From Ulota crispa (lineage: Eukaryota; Streptophyta; Bryopsida; Orthotrichales; Orthotrichaceae), in the NCBI GenBank assembly GCA_963920765.1, contig OY987246.1, positions 22,515,167 to 22,579,166 on the forward strand: a stretch of 64,000 bases of DNA. Reading direction: 5' to 3'. Both the position numbers and the translations under genes were made by a program. The notes below the pieces were generated by a model. The model was not told the DNA's origin. It worked only from the letters and a program-made list of their open reading frames with translations, and ran no database searches. Positions 24,671 through 35,276 of this stretch are shown one piece after another; position 1 is the first letter of the stretch; the number at the start of each line of letters is the position of its first letter.

Positions 24671-25423
24671 CCCTTGAGCGCCCCAACGTCTCATATATCT
24701 CCTCCCACAATTTCAAAGTTGTGTTTGAGGGATTGAATCTAACTTTTTGATCTTGCTATATACTACAATTATAAAGGCATTCAAGTTGTTCATGTCAAAA
24801 GAGTAATGGCGAGGAAAGCCAAATGTTGTACAAGTGTTGCAAGAGATTTGATGGGTGAAACACCATACAGGGTCTGGTGGCAAGTAGCATTTTACAGGCT
24901 GCAACTGGCCAATATCCCTTGCAAGCTTCCTTATGTAAGCTTTGTGGTTGCGGGAAAGTTATTGACAAGGGTTCAAGCATGTTCTAGACCCTTATTATGG
25001 CAGTTGTCATCAACTGTGCCGGTCATTGTTTTCCGTGCAATAGCCATTTGAAGCCCTAAAACTTGACATAAAAAGAAGTGCAATCTTCAATAATTTACAA
25101 GTGTGTGCATTCACATCTAATCGTGCTGCTCACAAAATTTAAGATGAATCAGGGGCTTATAGAATTTTGTAAAAATCATCAAATAGCAACTACCTGCCAA
25201 AAATGAGGTTTTGTCATCACATGTTGTTTGAAATGTTATAATCTCCCATCTCACACGGTCAATTGTTCCCAAAATTTGCAAGCCTTCTTCTAAGTAGGTG
25301 TTCCACTATTTTTAATGGTCACTTTTTGTGAATCGTCCAATTGACTAAGATACGTTGCATCAAAGTTGTAGGTCTCCCAAAACCCTAATAGTGGTGAAAA
25401 TGGGTTGGGCGCTTAGGGGTTAA
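24667..25423. mobile_element. TTAA-flanked piggyBac-like element, 757 bases, sharing a TTAA
   Basis: Begins TTAACCCTTGAGCGCCCCAA and ends GGGTTGGGCGCTTAGGGGTTAA, inverted over about 18 bases. The interior is unlike families A and B and has no transposase; an 81-codon frame inside looks incidental. Confidence 0.78.
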
Positions 25424-27652
25424 TGGTTTCCAACTAGAGTAGTGGAGTTCAAACAAAAAGTCTTGTCATTCAAAACACGACGGTCTTGTGACTGAAAGGA
25501 CCGATTTGGATTATTGGACAGTGCTTTGAGTGTACCTTTATTATTTTGAGCCCAGACTCAAGGTAGGCTTAGAGCCAGTTTTCATGGGGGGCTGTAGAGT
25601 CTAGGCCTGGACGTACAGCCTCAGATTATGTAAAAGCCAAACTACACAACTGGAGGGCCTAGACCCAAAATTAAAGATTACTTTCCAAACTCTCCACATT
25701 TTGAACATTTGAGGATTTTTTCTTCGTTCTGCCCGGGTCAGCCTGGAGGCCCCTCCAGTTCCGGTCCCCCAAGGAAACTGGCCCTTACCAAACAGATTAA
25801 CAGTTAGATACACCCAGTGCTCTGATCACAGCCATTGAATCGAATGCAATCCCAGAGGCGCTCCTAGAAACTCGACTGGCAGAACTCCAAGCTAACTAAC
25901 AATCGAACTATCACATTCTCTCTGACTTCCAAGCAAAGCCGGCAGCACAACTACAACTTAAGCTTACTTCTAAACAACATTGGCTCAGAAACTGAACAAC
26001 ATATCCTTGCAATTTGCAACGCTGTCACCACAGATTTTTCTGTCATAAAATATTGTCGGCTCCTACAGATTCAGGGCACCGCAGTAAATCGCATATAACA
26101 ACCCCTAAAGGCACAAACAGTGTTTTTTTGGCAACATAGTAATTTTGGGCACCTCACTACAAATGGGGTTTTCATTTTTTTCCTTGAAATTTTCACACGT
26201 GGTGTGCCCGGGGAGTAGCTTTGAGGTCCAACAATTTTCATAACTTTTGCCTACATGGTTCAAAAGTTATAGCATGATATGTTGTTTTCTTTATTTGGGG
26301 GGCAACTTGGGTAGATCAAAAAACTTTTTCAAAGATTACATTCAAAAATAAAATAAAAATTGGTTCTTTTGATTTATGTGTGCTTGGGAAGCTTTGAATC
26401 ATTCAATTTTGATCATTGAGATGAAAGTTATGAGGAGACTCTGCTTGCGAGCAATTATGGATTCCCTACTCTAAAGAAATTTTTTAAGTTATATTTTTTA
26501 CTTAATTTTTAATATTTTGGGAAAAAAATAAAAGCCAAAAGGTGTATAGTAGATTGTTTATTACAACATTGTGACCATTGGGATTGGCATTTTAATTTTT
26601 CATAATTAAATTCTTAACAATTTAGTGTTTTGAATTATTCTCTACTTCTATTTACTTGCTATTTTTTTCTTATGTGTTGTACAATTCCAAATGATATGAA
26701 AATTTTCAAGTGTGTACTTAACTTGCCCTAAAGAATGAATACAGAAAATTACAACCATTTTGAAGTTATTTTCATACAAATATGACCTTGTGAAGTGCAG
26801 TTGCCCAAATTTTTGCAGGGACAAAAAATGGCTTTTTGTTAGTTCAAACTCAATTATCTAACAATCTACATGGCAAAAATTTCTAAAATGTTTTCCAAGG
26901 TAGTTGCAAGAAACACTTCACAGTTTTGTCTCAAACACCCTTAAAGGTGGTAGTACTACGTAGTACTATGAGCTTTTGAATTAAAAAAAAAAAAAAAAAT
27001 GGACAATTTGTAGAGCACTTAAAATAGCATACTTATCAAAATTCAGACCTAGAAAAATTTTATTCTAAAAGTTATGCACAAAAATAGAGGGTTAGAAATT
27101 ACCAACAAAAAGACAATTTCTTTTTTGCTTTTTAGAAAATAGTAAAAAAATTCAAAAAAATAAAACAAAAAATGCTCATTTTTAATCTCTTTGAGTAGCT
27201 TCACTTGATGCAAGTGGTTTTTGTAGAAAGTTTTTTTTATTTCACCAATCATTCAAGAAAAGATGCCCACTTTGAGGGTGTGTGCACAACATGGAATTTA
27301 GAATTTTATGAAATCCTTCTACACATCCATGTAATGCTTTATGATGAACAACTTCCCTAATTTGTGGCATGAGATTTGCTTTTTTGGACCCAAAATAGTA
27401 CTAAAAACCCCCAAAATGACCAAGGTAGACACCTATTTGGGGGCTGTTCAAAAATAGTAAAATAATTTTTAAAAAATTGCAAAAATTATGGAAGGTTTGT
27501 GACTATAACATGTACCTTCCTATGAAATTTCATCTCAAAAGAACTTGCTGCGCAAAAAGTTACAAGCCAAAAAGCACCTGCAAGAGGTGAAGAGGACAAA
27601 AAATAGTACAAGTGTTTCTTGCAATCACCCTCCACATCTTTGGATACTAGTG
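25424..27652. other. Repeat-like intergenic stretch without a gene
   Basis: Around 25.5-26.1 kb the DNA is more GC-balanced but shows no convincing coding frame. At 26101 a single ACCCCTAAAGGCAC edge resembles the left end of the TTAA elements, and 26.1-26.6 kb shares phrases (TTATTACAACATTGTGACC, ATTGGGATTGGC) with 37.5 kb and 45.2 kb. I could not find a matching right end. Confidence 0.45.
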
Positions 27653-27963
27653 TACTACACTGAATATTGCATTTAGGTTGCCTTTGACAATTAGGTTGCC
27701 TTATCCTGGTGAGTTGCCTCATGACTCATCACTTGGTCACTTGGAAGCCTATGCAATTCACTAAATATTTAGATTTCACATGGTTTATGACTTGGAAATC
27801 ACTAGTTTGTATTTGTTTAGCTTCATTGTTGTTGATAGGCCCTCTAAAAATGGTTTGCTACAACAATTTTTGATGAAAAATACTGGAGCAGCGGTAAATA
27901 TTTAAATAGTGTGAAATGTCAAGAAATTAGTGTGGGGCAACCTAAACGCAATATTAAGTGTAC
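27653..27963. mobile_element. MITE with GCATTTAGGTTGCC ends (family M)
   Basis: Left ACACTGAATATTGCATTTAG followed by GTTGCC, and right GGCAACCTAAACGCAATATT, are inverted matches. Related copies lie at 60776-61356 and 61427-62045, with a partial one near 58272-58400. Non-coding. Confidence 0.68.
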
Positions 27964-28068
27964 AAGATCTTATGGTTAGATGTGTCCAAAAATGATATTT
28001 ATTTAAACTTTGGTACTTGTACTATAGATGACAGTTTTGGAGTAGATTTGGTGAAAAATGCCATAAAT

Positions 28069-28320
28069 GCGTTATTTGTTAAATTGGGACAAAGCTTACA
28101 TTTTGGGACTTTTGAAGGTTTTAGGAGGCCTCTTGAAATCGAGCTCAACGTTTTTTTTTGGTACACGTGTCCTCACTTGAGAGGAGGAATTTGCAAGGGA
28201 AAAAATCTTAGTGGCTCAAACTGAATCTGATTTTTTTGAATCTGGTTTAAGGTGACTTTTTGGGTTTAAGTGGAGTACAAAATGGTACCTCTATTTGTCC
28301 CAATTTAACAAATAACGCGT
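28069..28320. mobile_element. MITE of family G (GCGTTATTTGTTAAATTGGG ends)
   Basis: Left GCGTTATTTGTTAAATTGGG and right CCCAATTTAACAAATAACGC are perfect 20-base inverted repeats. The interior includes ACATTTTGGGACTTTTGAAG and GGAGTACAAAATGGTACC, shared with 28315-28570 (inverted) and 35457-35712. Confidence 0.82.
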
Positions 28321-28570
28321 TCATATTAGGTAAACTGGGAAAAACAAAAGGTACCATTTTGTACTCCGCCTCAATCCAAAATAGTCACCTCAAACTAGAT
28401 TCAAAAGTATCAGATTCAGTTTGAGCCATTAAGATTTTTTCCCTCACAAATTCCTTCTTTCAAGTGAGGCCACGTGTACCAAAAAAAACGCTAGAGCTTG
28501 GTTTAGGGGTGATCACCCCAAACCTTCAAAAGTCCCAAAATGAACATTTTCACCCAAAATTACTTAATAT
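28315..28570. mobile_element. Second family G MITE, head-to-head with the first
   Basis: The sequence is the reverse complement of the 28069-28320 interior (GGTACCATTTTGTACTCC, AAAAGTCCCAAAATG). Its left end overlaps the AACGCG terminus of the first. The ends are more degraded. Confidence 0.7.
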
Positions 28571-28850
28571 GGTGTTGAAAACATAATCAAAATCCTTTAG
28601 TGGTTAAAGTGGCAGCTACCACTTCGGAGATTATCATCTATCTTTGTTACTTAATATGGTGTTGAAAACATAATCAAAACCCTTTAGGGGTTAAAGTGGC
28701 AGCTACCACTTCGGAGTTAAAGTGGCAGCTACCGCTTCGGAGATTATCATCTATCTTTGTTACTTAATATGGTGTTGAAAACATAATCAAAACCCTTTAG
28801 GGGTTAAAGTGGCAGCCACCACTTCGGAGATTATCATCTATCTTTGTCAG
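28560..28850. repeat. Tandem repeat, three units of about 89-111 bases
   Basis: The unit starts TTACTTAATATGGTGTTGAA, continues through CCTTTAGGGGTTAAAGTGGC and AGCTACCACTTCGGAG, and ends ATCATCTATCTTTG. Copies begin near 28560, 28649 and 28760; the middle one has an extra partial internal repeat. The unit contains AGGGGTTAA, the edge sequence of the TTAA elements. Confidence 0.85.
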
Positions 28851-29372
28851 TTTCTCCTCCACAACCAACGTACTGGAATAGCAGGCGGTCAGCAGGAGAA
28901 GGTGCAAAAAAAGCCGGTGAATAAACTTCTATGAAAGTTTAGCTCTTGAGTTACGTGGACGCAGTGTACCAATATGTTACAAAGGAGTACAAGCCATGGT
29001 CTTTCCTCTGTATCAGAAAAGTTTGTAGGGTTGTAAGAAGGTAGATCTTTTGTACAGTACAAAGACGTATTTCACTTGTATGAAAAAGGAGATAGAGAAA
29101 GCTGTTAGTAGAGACTATTGCAATATGCAGTGAGTATATTGGATTCTTTATCTATTACTACATCAATTGTTTGATGATGGCATGAACATATGAGTTCACT
29201 TGGTGTAACAAAGATGTCATGGTTGGACTTTCTAAAAAAATATGTGATTGTATTACAAAAGAATCTCTTGAGTGGGCACATGAAAAAAGCAGACGGGCAT
29301 AAGCCGGTGAAGCTCAAATCTCTTCCTAAACACTGACGGTCTGATGGAGGAGAACCATTGAACTATATAAAT
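28851..29372. other. Gene-free stretch
   Basis: Slightly higher GC than the surroundings, but no frame with family resemblance and no inverted-repeat ends. Confidence 0.4.
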
Positions 29373-29599
29373 TTAACCCCTGAACGGCCCGAAAGCCCTT
29401 TGCAACCGTATGTATGGTTGTATGTACAGACGTATTTGAGCTGTTTTGAGGATTTTTCAGTTTTTTTCATGTACCCGCCATCATACAACCCTTCAATATG
29501 TATGGTTGTAACACTTAATTTGCAACTGATTCAAACTTCTGAATATTGATTGCGACTGTATTTGGTACCGTACCTCCAGAGCCCAAGCCCCTTGGTTAA
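29373..29599. mobile_element. TTAA-flanked piggyBac-like MITE, distant family A relative
   Basis: Begins TTAACCCCTGAACGGCCCGA and then AAAGCCCTTTGCAACCG, close to the family A opening, and ends CCAAGCCCCTTGGTTAA. The middle has diverged strongly from the other family A copies. Confidence 0.62.
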
Positions 29600-30067
29600 A
29601 GTGGCAAACAAAACCGGTTGAAAATTGAAACCATGAAATTGACAAAAACCGACCAGATATTACACAAAAGTTTCATTATAGTAGAATACAGATAAGTTAT
29701 ATAAAATATTTCGTGCATGCCTGGGAAAAACCGGTTGACAATCCAGATTTTTGCCGAAGCTCCGTTCATTTCTCGGGCACAACTGTCTGCTGATCTATAA
29801 CTATGAATATTCAACACGTTGGCTTCTTACAGTTTCAACTCTGAGGAATAACTACCGTACCAAAAAACGCCATCATAACATTGTTAAGCCGGTTTGATTC
29901 CTCCCCAGCTGTGGAGGAATACGCCTCCCCATATACTTGGGGAGGTTTTAGTTATAATTTCTCAAAGCTCATTGGTCCTGGGACAAAGCTGACGAATGAT
30001 CTTGGGTGGGGGATCCTCATTTTTGAGGAGCAAAAGGGACCCTCTAGTGAAGGTTAACAATGTTATG

Positions 30068-30415
30068 ATATTTATTAAATTGGGAACTTGTGAACAGTTT
30101 GGGAATTCTATCCCTTTTCTGTCAAGTGTGCACTTGATTGTTTTTTAATGAAATGAGATATATATCTTCCAGAAATACACTCTTCATTACCCAAGAAGCT
30201 TATAATCTTCTAGAAATACGCTCTTTATTACCCAAGAAGCCAAGAACGAGACCTGTTTGTTCCACGAAATAACAATACTTATGAACCAATGAAAGTTCAT
30301 TAACTAGGTTTAAGGTGATCATCTTAAACCTCTCAAATGGTTTAAGGTGACTTTTTTGGTTTTAGGTGAAGTACAACTTGGGAATTAAGTTTTCCCAATT
30401 TAATGAATATTGTGT
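30068..30415. mobile_element. Family G-type MITE, variant with internal TCTTCCAGAAATACACTCTT units
   Basis: Left ATTTATTAAATTGGGAACTT; right TTTTCCCAATTTAATGAATA. Internally, CTTCCAGAAATACACTCTTC and related units repeat in tandem. It has the same layout as 31365-31772. Confidence 0.65.
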
Positions 30416-30825
30416 TTTCATCTAGCTCTTGAGTCAAGAGACTATAAGTAGCAATATCTTGCTTCTTTCAAGCTAGTTTTTCCTCTCCAAATGTTGTTTC
30501 TACAAGTTTAGCTTTTTACTCTAGCTACAACATCTATGGGATCTTTCCAAAAGAAAATAGCATAAATTTGAAACTTCCACAAATAGAAGTTGGGTCCCTT
30601 AAAACGGAATATGTAGCCTAATTGCTCTTGACTACTCTCAACTATGGCAAATAAAGTCTAACCTTAGAACTAGTGCGCTATTAATAAATACAACAACCGA
30701 TAAGCCAAACAATACAAGAATGAATACCATACTCATTAAAATGGGAGATTGGACACCTCCCAAAAATTCATATGGGCCCATAACCTATTGAACTACAATT
30801 TCATTGTAGTTACTACACATCATTC

Positions 30826-30952
30826 ATCAAATTGGGAAAAAGTGACATTTTGGGACTTTTGGATTTTGTATTTTTTAAAGAGTATTCATAGAATACACTT
30901 TAAAAAAAACAAAATCCAAAAGTCCCAAAATGTCACTTTTTCCCAATTTAAT
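30826..30952. repeat. Near-perfect hairpin, about 62-base arms with almost no loop
   Basis: AAATTGGGAAAAAGTGACAT followed by TTTGGGACTTTTGGATTTTG is mirrored by CAAAATCCAAAAGTCCCAAA and ATGTCACTTTTTCCCAATTT with only a few mismatches. The ends are the family G terminus, so this is a family G derivative reduced to an inverted repeat. Confidence 0.9.
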
Positions 30953-31364
30953 GGATAACACGTTAGTACTAGTGAGCATACCAACTACACACACAAGCAC
31001 GCACAAGAGACAAATGGCTAATTATCTCCTTCCAACAATCATTATGTATTTCATTAGACTTATGAATTATTTGTTACTTCAGTGAGAAAAAACCTCAATT
31101 TTGGAACTTTTGAATTTTTCATTTTAAAGAGTTTTTAGGTGATTTAGAATGAATTTTATGACAATTTTTTCAAGACCTTACATCAAAGATGAAATACCTT
31201 ACATGAATTATAAAAAAAAACCCTTCAAATCACCAAAATATTCTCACATATATGTGATAGCATGATTCGGGTACCCCTGAAAGAGCTTGTTGGATGTCCA
31301 AACATGACTTTATCTCACCTGCACTAGTGAGTCCGGATTATTTTTGTTTAGGGAGAATTTTGAA

Positions 31365-31772
31365 CTTAACACAATATTCATTAAATTGGGAAAAAACATA
31401 CATTTTGGGAATTCTGGCCCTTTTTTGTCAAGTGTGCACTTGACTATTTTTCAATGAAATGAGATATGTATCTTCCAAAAATACACTCTTTATTACCCAA
31501 GAAGTCAAGAATCTTCTAGAAATATGCTCTTTATTACCCAAAAAGCTAAAAATCTTCCAAAAATACGCTCTTTATTACCAAAAACCCAAGAACAAAACCT
31601 ATTTGTTCCACAAAATAACAATATTTCTGAAATTTTGGACACAAAGCTCATTAACTACGTGTAAGTTGACCTCCTTAAACATTTAAGTTGACCTCCTTAA
31701 ACGTTTCAGTTGACTTGAGAGGTTTTAGGTGAAACACAGTTTGGGAATCTTTTTTTCCCAATTTAATGAATA
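31365..31772. mobile_element. Family G-type MITE, variant as at 30068
   Basis: Left CACAATATTCATTAAATTGG and right CCAATTTAATGAATATCGTG are inverted matches of about 18 bases. The internal AAATACACTCTTTATTACCC unit is repeated about three times. Confidence 0.75.
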
Positions 31773-33028
31773 TCGTGTTACTTGCAAGTGATGAGACATC
31801 TTTCTTAAGCTTTCCTTACATTAAGACATTCATTTAGAAAGTGTTCCTTCCATCAAAGGACATTTTTGATTTTTTTCACACCATAAAAGTGATTAGAATC
31901 CAAATGTCATGATCCAAACTTTTTTTGACGTAATTTGTAATGGCTCCCTAAAATGAATGATTAACATTTTAATAATTTTGACAATATGTGCACCTAGAAA
32001 CAAGTACATGTGCATGCTTTTGCCACTTGAAAAAGAAAATTTACAAATTTTTAATGTTCTTTATTGGAAGTGGAAAAACAAGCATGAAATTGTCCCTACT
32101 CCCTAAAACAATTCATAACAACTAATTTTAATATCATATGGACTAATACACTTTAAATTCCATGGACCATACTTAGAAGCTTGCACAACTAAAAATGCAT
32201 TAAACCTAATTCTTACTAACCAAATTTGTAGTCCACATGAGTCCATTACTTTGTTTTTATGAAATGAGACAATTCTAAAACTTCTCACAAAATCGCTCAT
32301 TTTGACATGATAACATTCATCATTTAAAAAAGTGTATTTTTTTTTCTAATAATTTACAAGTACAAGCAACTTCTTGTCAAAAAGTTAAGAACATAGTGCT
32401 ATTTGATAAGACGTAATAAACACAAGAAGTATCATGGGTATGACCAAATTGGAGTTAAGCAATCCTTTTTGGGTACCATGATCGTGCCATTACCCATATG
32501 CAAAATTTAGTATTTCCAAAATACATTTTGGACCAGTGCTTTATCCCAATTCAATGAATAACAAGTTAATACTCTCAATTCTAATGCATAGTTCAAAGTT
32601 TACCACACGTCAAGATACTACAGCTTACAAACATGCATTGTGAATTAGTGATGCCACATCTATAAACTGATTAGCTTAGTAAACACATCTGTCCGTCCTT
32701 TACCTAGGACATACGCACTCATATAGACACAAGAAGTACAAACCCCATCCTTTTTTTTATCTTGAGTGGGAGCGTCTGGTATGCTCACTCAGTGTGGGTA
32801 CAACTATCTTATAGACTACAGCTAACAGCAAATCTCGATGCTTGATTCATAGCCACATGTTGAGTCTTCACGACGGGCTGTAAAGTTCTCCATTACACAC
32901 CTTCCACATCATTCAAGTAATTAAGTAAGCATTCGATAGTCATTCTACAAGTTCTTTCTTGGAAGAGGAGTTTTTGCCGCATATTCCCTGACATCCTCGT
33001 CTTTCACACAACTGTGCACATAAGACCG
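31773..33028. other. Gene-free stretch upstream of the lipase
   Basis: AT-rich. One lone family G-like end (CCCAATTCAATGAATAACAA) lies near 32546 without a clear partner. GC content rises from about 32.7 kb towards the lipase gene. Confidence 0.45.
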
Positions 33029-33137
33029 CGAGCGACAGTTGCAAGCGGTCTCATCTACGAGGTCAACCGCTAGCGACAGTTGCACGCGGTCTCATCTACG
33101 AGGTCAACCGGTAGCGACAGTTGCACGCGGTCTCATG
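33029..33137. repeat. 41-base tandem repeat, about 2.6 units, in the lipase upstream region
   Basis: The unit AGCGACAGTTGCACGCGGTC followed by TCATCTACGAGGTCAACCG recurs at about 33029, 33070 and 33111 with very few differences. It is GC-rich compared with the surroundings and ends about 250 bases before the likely lipase start. Confidence 0.92.
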
Positions 33138-33185
33138 CGCGCCGGTCATGATCTCTCGCTCTCTCTCTCTCTGCCTGCGTAGTAC

Positions 33186-33274
33186 AGCCGCAGACTATAA
33201 GTTAATTCGACGCAGGGGCACAGGTATTCAGCCGCCGACTATAAGTTAATTCGACGCAGGGGCACAGGTATTCA
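33186..33274. repeat. 44-base direct duplication in the lipase promoter/5' leader
   Basis: AGCCGCAGACTATAAGTTAA followed by TTCGACGCAGGGGCACAGGT appears twice, at 33186 and 33230, with one difference (GCAGAC/GCCGAC). Near-identity implies a recent duplication. Confidence 0.93.
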
Positions 33275-33387
33275 GCAAGTAACTACGCACAGAGCAGCAT
33301 ATAGGGAGTGTGAGCGCAGATAACAGCTCAAGCGTGGGTGTGAGAGGACAAACTGCGGCGATCTCTCTCTCTATCTATCAAACAATT

Positions 33388-34769
33388 ATGGTTCCAGGAG
33401 CTGGAATCGTAGCTGGGCGCACAACGGAGTGGACAGCGCATAAGCTCGGATGCAGCGACAACACTGCCTCACGCTTTGGCCGCTTCGTCAAATGGGGAGT
33501 GATTATTGGCACCCTGGATGTTACCAGCATTTTCTTAGATAGCGCTTTGGAAAGCGGCGTAGAGGCGCTGGGGGACGGCCTCCTAGATTCTGGTCAGCCC
33601 GCTAGCGATGGAGGTGGAGAAGCTGCAGCTACGGCCCAAGGTACATGTATACTCTTTTTTCTCTGCTAAGTATCTACGTGGCAAAACATATCTATCCGGT
33701 ACTGTGAATGGTGGTAACCTGCGTAATCGCAGGGTATGTAGAAGGCTCGGACATCGGCGCTGCAGAGGAGACGTTCATCACCGATGAGTCGTCAGTCATA
33801 GACGAGGAGTCGTATGCCCAGGAATGCCCATCTCTCTCCCCCGATGACACAACGGGATACGATTCTGGCGATGAGAATGAGGATGACGCCAGGGATGGGA
33901 GCGACGAACTGTTGGAGATTCTACCCTTCATATCCATGGCAGTGGCAGCCTATAAGAGCTCTAGCATGGTAGAAAGCATACCCGATGGTATTGTGAAGAA
34001 AAGTCAAGTCATTGAGAACGTGATCGATGCTACACATCTCTTCGGAGATGTGAAGACGGACACGGAGGTGCATGTGAGCATCTTGGAAGATGAGACAGTG
34101 GTGCTGGCCTTCAGGGGAACGGAGCCCACAGAGTGGCGCAATGGCTTTGCGGATGTGCTGACCGATCTGGTGCAAGGGCAAGAGCCTGTGAAGCTTTACG
34201 ATAGGAGCAGGGAGCCAGTGTACACGTCGTCGTTCTACGTCCGGGCACACCGGGGCTTCCAGCTGGGGCTCAAGGATGTTACCGACACCCTTGAACCGAC
34301 ACACCATTTGGGGCTGGTGTTGCAAGGGTTGGGGATGCAAACAGAGGACGTAACGAGTGTGGTGTGTGTGGGCCACAGCTTGGGAGGGGCGCTGGCAACG
34401 CTGTGTGCAAAATGGTGCAGAGAGGTGGCCTTTCCGGAGGCCACCATTGGGTGCGTCACCATTGGGTCGCCTCGCGTTGGAAATGATGCCTTTGCTCTGG
34501 ATTTTAACAGTCGAGTGGTAAACGGGCTGAACTACCGAGTGGTGAACAAGCGAGATGTGGTTCCGTGCGTCCCCAACCTCTTCACGTACCCCCGTTTAGG
34601 CTCTCTATACAAGCACGTCGGCGAGCCCATATACATGTTGGAGGATGAAGTTGGAGAGCTTTCAGCTCGCGTGGGAGGTCGACGCCCCACCTCCGTCAAC
34701 TTGGGCTTCTCCCACCATCCGGGAGCTTCTTACATGAATTCAGCTATTGCATGTTCAAAAATGAGTTAA
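33388..34769 (+). CDS. Class 3 lipase (alpha/beta hydrolase, Lipase_3 family)
   Basis: Predicted acyl-ester hydrolase. Two exons, 33388-33640 and 33733-34769, with a 92-base GT/AG intron joining AQ to GYVEGSD in phase; about 429 residues. The nucleophile elbow VCVGHSLGGALATLC has Ser at about residue 300. The oxyanion strand LAFRGTEPTEWRNGF, the Asp region in YRVVNKRDVVPCVP and a C-terminal His (GFSHHPGASYMNSA, or the earlier YKHVGEP) complete the expected triad, and GSPRVGNDAF is also typical. The first 90 or so residues (GIVAGRTTEWTAHKLG, then FGRFVKWGVIIGTLDV) are not part of the lipase fold; they contain Gly-rich, mildly hydrophobic segments that might contact membranes. An acidic Ser/Asp/Glu linker follows (about 95-145). 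The start chosen is the first ATG. Two short tandem repeats lie just upstream. Confidence 0.92.
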
Positions 34770-35276
34770 CCCATTAGTAGATTAGGTGAGGGAGGGATTG
34801 GTCACAACTTTCCGCCCTCTAAGCCCTACTAGCAGACATCATGACATGCACAAATAGAACCTGACGACTTGAAACAATTGGTATCTCCCTAGCATCCCCA
34901 AAATAAAAGCACAGCAAGAAGTGTGGTATCAGTACTTCTCCAAGTCGCAGGTGAACATAATTTCATTTATGTAGAAAGATGTAGCTTGTAGAGAAACTCA
35001 GGCCTCCAAAATAGGTTCTAGGCATTTCATTACTATAGAGGAGCTACCTGTTCTATAGCTTGCACCCCTGAACTATCAAGAGGAATTGCAGGTCTTAAAG
35101 CATGCTTTGGTCATCGTAACATGTTCAATGCTGCACTGCTCAGATAGCCTTTTTCGAAGTGTAATGGAGGAAACCATATATATCAACAGGTTGAAAGTTT
35201 GAAACATCGTGCCCGATTTATCATCATCCAAAATTGCTAGATGTGTTTTTCAATGAGCCTGAAAAATTGTTTGTAT
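34770..35276. other. Lipase 3' flank
   Basis: Probably 3' UTR and intergenic sequence; no open frame or repeat recognised. Confidence 0.4.

Noticed and set aside
24806-25051. 81-codon frame inside a TTAA element, considered as a transposase remnant
   Set aside because: No DDE-type motif, and the element is otherwise non-coding; its length is compatible with chance.
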